This document shows positions 20,566 to 23,757 of a stretch of DNA of 23,757 nt, piece by piece. Under the pieces are notes generated by a model. It was not told where the DNA came from. It did not search any database and worked only from the letters and a program-made list of their open reading frames with translations. The stretch is from positions 1-23,757 of the forward strand of contig JABVXU010000725.1 of assembly GCA_013365365.1 (NCBI GenBank), read 5' to 3'. Both the position numbers and the translations under genes were made by a program. The stretch is from Cruorifilaria tuberocauda. Taxonomy: Eukaryota > Nematoda > Chromadorea > Rhabditida > Onchocercidae. Position 1 is the stretch's first letter, and each line of letters starts with the position of its first letter.

Positions 20566-22713
20566 TTAATATGAATGAAAAAAGAAAAAAAAAAACTTTT
20601 TTTTTAATGCATAAATTATTTTCATTGAAATTTGACAAGATGATCAAGAAAGAAAAAAATAATTCGATTTTAATTTGATTAATTAAATTTTGGATAATTA
20701 ATTGTTATTTGGATAATTTAATGAATTTTCATTTTCTAGGATCATCATTAGTTTAAACTATTCATTATCAGTGTTTCATTTGATTTGCTATCATTTAGCT
20801 AATCTAATATAAATGATATTAGCTCATGCCGAAATTATTATCAACTTGATAAAAAAAAAAAGAAATGAATGGAAAAAAAAATTTTTTTGTATTAAAAATT
20901 ACAAAAAAAAAAAAGAAAAATGAAAAAGAAAATTTTCAAATATTATAAATTTTTAAAATGTTAAATTTACTTTTAAATTTATTTCTAATTTCTTTAAATT
21001 GTTCATTCGCTCTACTGTATCTTTTTTTTTTTTTTTTTTTTTGTAATTCATGATTTATCATTTATCATGTTAAATTTGTCAACATTATTCGATGATCAAT
21101 TTTTTTTTTTTTGATTTCACTCTAACTTTGATCAATCACTTTTTGCATATTAAAAATATCTTTCTCTATATGTTATCGTTAACTTACTTACGTAATTTAT
21201 CAAATACAATGAAAGTATAAAGTTAATTTTTTTTTTTGGGAAACAAAAAAAAAAATTGCAAAAGTTGTTTCATTCTAAAATATAATCATCATTCAAATGT
21301 GTTATATTTTTTGTATAAAGGAAAATAAAAAAAAAGAAAAGAAATTTTCAATTACATTTCACTATTTCAAACTATTTCATTCCTGTTTTTACAGATGATC
21401 ATAAAATGATTATGATTATCACTGTTTGCAGCGAAATTTACAACTTTGCAAATGTGAAATTAATTGATAATTAATCATAAATGATGTGTGAAAATTGTTT
21501 CAGATCATTATCAACTTTTGTAATCAACTGAAAAAAAAAATTTAATCTTTATTATTTTTGTTAAATAAAAAAATAAATAAATAAAATGATCATGAATAAA
21601 GCAATTAATATAACATCATTCATGATAATTTATAATAATAATAATAATAATAATGATTCCTGAATAACACATAAAAAAGCTGAAAATCTATAATGGAAAT
21701 CAATTAATTTCCAGTTCTTACACTAACTAATCAATTAATCAATAAATCATCATTTCCTATTTCTTCGAATAATTTATTTTCGAAAAATTTCAATGATATA
21801 AATAACGAATAAAGAACGTATAAAACGTATAAAGAAATTAAAATTTGAGTAATTACTGAAATAAATTTACTTAACTATTTATTCAATCAACTAAGTTATA
21901 TCATGGAAAAAGTAATTTAAATTGAAATAAATGATAGCAGTAATTGTAATGCTATTGAAAATTTTTGTCAAATATAATTTTTGTAACAAATTTTACAATT
22001 TCAAATATTCATTCGTATGCTTTCAAATCATTAATAACTTGACCTAATAAATGATCATGACGATAGCTTCAATTTCCTGGAGCATTATTTGATGATGATG
22101 CTAGAGAAGATTGAAGAAAGATGGATAGCAAAAACCGGTATTTTGTAGGGTGGAACAAATACGGCGAAAGAGATCCGGCTCAATTCTGCAAACATGTATT
22201 CTCGTAAATAAGTTATATGCGCAAAAGTATGATTTAAACATGTCTACGTTTAGCGCCCGGTTTCTATATCATATTTGGTTAAAAATAAATTTGACAATCT
22301 GCTGGAATGTGATGATGAAGTCTGAATAAGTCTGATAAATGCTTCCCATAGTTCCACTTTATGATCGTTGATGATTTCATTATCAAAGCATAAACAATGT
22401 GATGAATTACTGATCAGTCTAAATATGCCAGTTTATACCTTAATATGATAAAATGATTTAAAATATGATGAGCATGATTAGAAGGGGATTAGCAAAATCA
22501 CTTAAAAATTTTTGACCTTAATAAATGGTACATCAAACTAATAAGCATTCGTAATATTAATCTAGATGATAGTAAAATTCATGCATTTCAAGCCTATCAA
22601 AAAGATTTTATCAGATATTTGCAAAAAATTTGATAGTAATAGTAATAGCGTAGAGAAATTTCCCCGCACGTTTTTTTGAGAGGGTTTTTAAATGAAAGTG
22701 TAAAATTCCAAAA

Positions 22714-22784
22714 AAAAAAATCGATCAATACTGCTATCCTGAAGCTTTGCAAATTCTTAAGAATAGCGTTATTGATCAATTTTT
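22714..22784. repeat. Long imperfect hairpin (possible pre-miRNA-like structure)
   Basis: The arm at 22723-22744 (GATCAATACTGCTATCCTGAAG) pairs with 22756-22777, with three mismatches and one G-U over 22 positions, around an 11-base loop (CTTTGCAAATT). The A-run before it and AATTTTT after it extend the stem to about 29 positions. Arm and loop sizes fit a pre-miRNA, but a terminal A/T stem and lack of expression data leave a decayed small inverted-repeat element equally possible. The strand is undetermined. Confidence 0.6.
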
Positions 22785-23404
22785 GCCAACGAAGAATATT
22801 ATCGTATTTTTCATATTGCATTAATCCGTTTGTGTTTTCCCAAAACTATTTCATTACACAGTAGCTGTAATGATTTCCGTTTTAAAGTTTATCAAAATGG
22901 CATGCATTAAAATCAACACATTCAAATTTAAAACTAATTTTACTTTGCTCATCAGAAAATATGTATAATGCTCAAGCATTAAGTGAGTTAAATTTATTCC
23001 ATGATACGGAAAATAAGAAAAGAGAACTGATTTAAAGCCGGTTTTTTTTTTCCTAGAAAGCTGTATTAATTCCATTTAATTATTTGCCGTCATATTTCAG
23101 CGATAAATTGCAAAGAGAAAGATGTCTAGACATGAAAATTTATCATCATTTCAAGCTTAGTTAATTAAAATGATGCTAATGTAAGCAGCTATAAAGTAAG
23201 CATTAAATGCATGTAAAACTTTTAAATATGCTTCAATGAATATTTACCGATTAATTTTAATTTTCATTTCTGATAAATTTTATATCAATAATGTTAATCT
23301 TTCCACCTTACACTAATTTATCATATATATATTTTATCTAACCTGTTTAATGATGAAAATGATGAAATTTTGTAAAAATCAACACATTAAAATAACAGCA
23401 AAAT

Positions 23405-23757
23405 AATAATTATTATTGTTATCGTTATTATCATTATTATTATTCATCATTGTTATTATTATCCGTCAATATTATTATCGCCAATTATTATCATTATTAA
23501 TAATCATCATTAATGATTATTATTGTTAATTATTATCATCAAGTATTAATATCATCATTAATCATTATTATTATTATTATTAATTATTATCGCCATTATT
23601 TATCATTATTAGTTATTGCTATTGCCGTTATTATTTGTCGTCGATAACAATTATTAATTATTTTTAATTATCACTATTAATACTATTGTTGTCATTATAT
23701 CATTTATTATTATCATTATTATTAATTATTACTATTTATTATCGTCATCTATTATTA
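23405..23757 (+). repeat. (ATT/ATC)n trinucleotide-rich tract
   Basis: About 350 bases made almost wholly of TTATTATCATTATT-type trinucleotides with interruptions, running to the window edge. Many TTATCA/TAATGA motifs; no coding potential. The true right end lies outside the window. Confidence 0.9.

Larger units (their letters stand above)
20566..23757. other. Gene-free 3' flank of the glycine-rich gene
   Basis: No gene could be supported. 20566-21350 is full of A and T runs and probably includes the 3' untranslated region of the glycine-rich gene. 21630-21655 has an (ATA)n tract. 22080-22260 is a less AT-rich, non-repetitive patch with two short opposing open frames: 28 codons + from 22121, and 46 codons - from 22241 to 22101. 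Neither is recognisable. A hairpin lies at 22714-22784 and a long trinucleotide tract at the end. Confidence 0.6.

Overview
The window looks like nuclear DNA from a nematode, most likely a spirurid or filarial worm. It is very AT-rich, its genes are split by introns with TTTCAG or TTTTAG acceptors and GTAAAT or GTAAGT donors, and it carries a secreted transthyretin-like protein, a family very common in nematodes. No bacterial operon, tRNA, rRNA, CRISPR array or intact transposon was seen. All four genes I can support are on the + strand, and most of the sequence is intron or intergenic AT-rich DNA full of degenerate tandem repeats. Continuous open frames hide the genes, so the models below were built by joining exons by hand.

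Layout: (1) 237-2248 holds the last four exons of a P-type cation pump of the Na+/K+- or H+/K+-ATPase alpha class. It starts to the left of the window. The last exon (M10 helix and IRR tail) follows a 3' splice site that reads CCG instead of CAG. (2) 2249-7063 is about 4.8 kb of gene-free AT-rich repeats. (3) 7064-8454 is a tiny three-exon gene for a 51-residue secreted cysteine/glycine-rich peptide, with a 49-bp CGTACGCT minisatellite in its first intron. (4) 8455-11753 is repetitive and gene-free. (5) 11754-13156 is a complete three-exon transthyretin-like gene of 146 residues. (6) 13157-17570 holds a 29-bp minisatellite, a roughly 180-bp degenerate repeat and simple repeats. (7) About 17571/18876-20565 is a glycine-rich secreted protein gene whose first coding exon is uncertain. 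(8) 20566-23757 is gene-free apart from a less AT-rich patch (22080-22260), a strong hairpin (22714-22784) and a terminal (ATT/ATC)n tract.

The most interesting relation is between the two small secreted-protein genes on either side of the transthyretin-like gene. Both have a second exon that starts in phase 0, codes for a signal peptide core followed by a C..CC..C..C pattern, and ends in phase 2. Both then continue in the next exon with a YA(V/L)P motif. They look like diverged tandem paralogs: one is a 51-residue miniature, the other is expanded by YAxP-polyglycine repeats. A cuticle or extracellular matrix role is a guess from composition. The introns and spacers around these genes are dense in TGATAA/TTATCA, the core recognised by GATA factors. 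This could be regulatory or just a by-product of the repeats.
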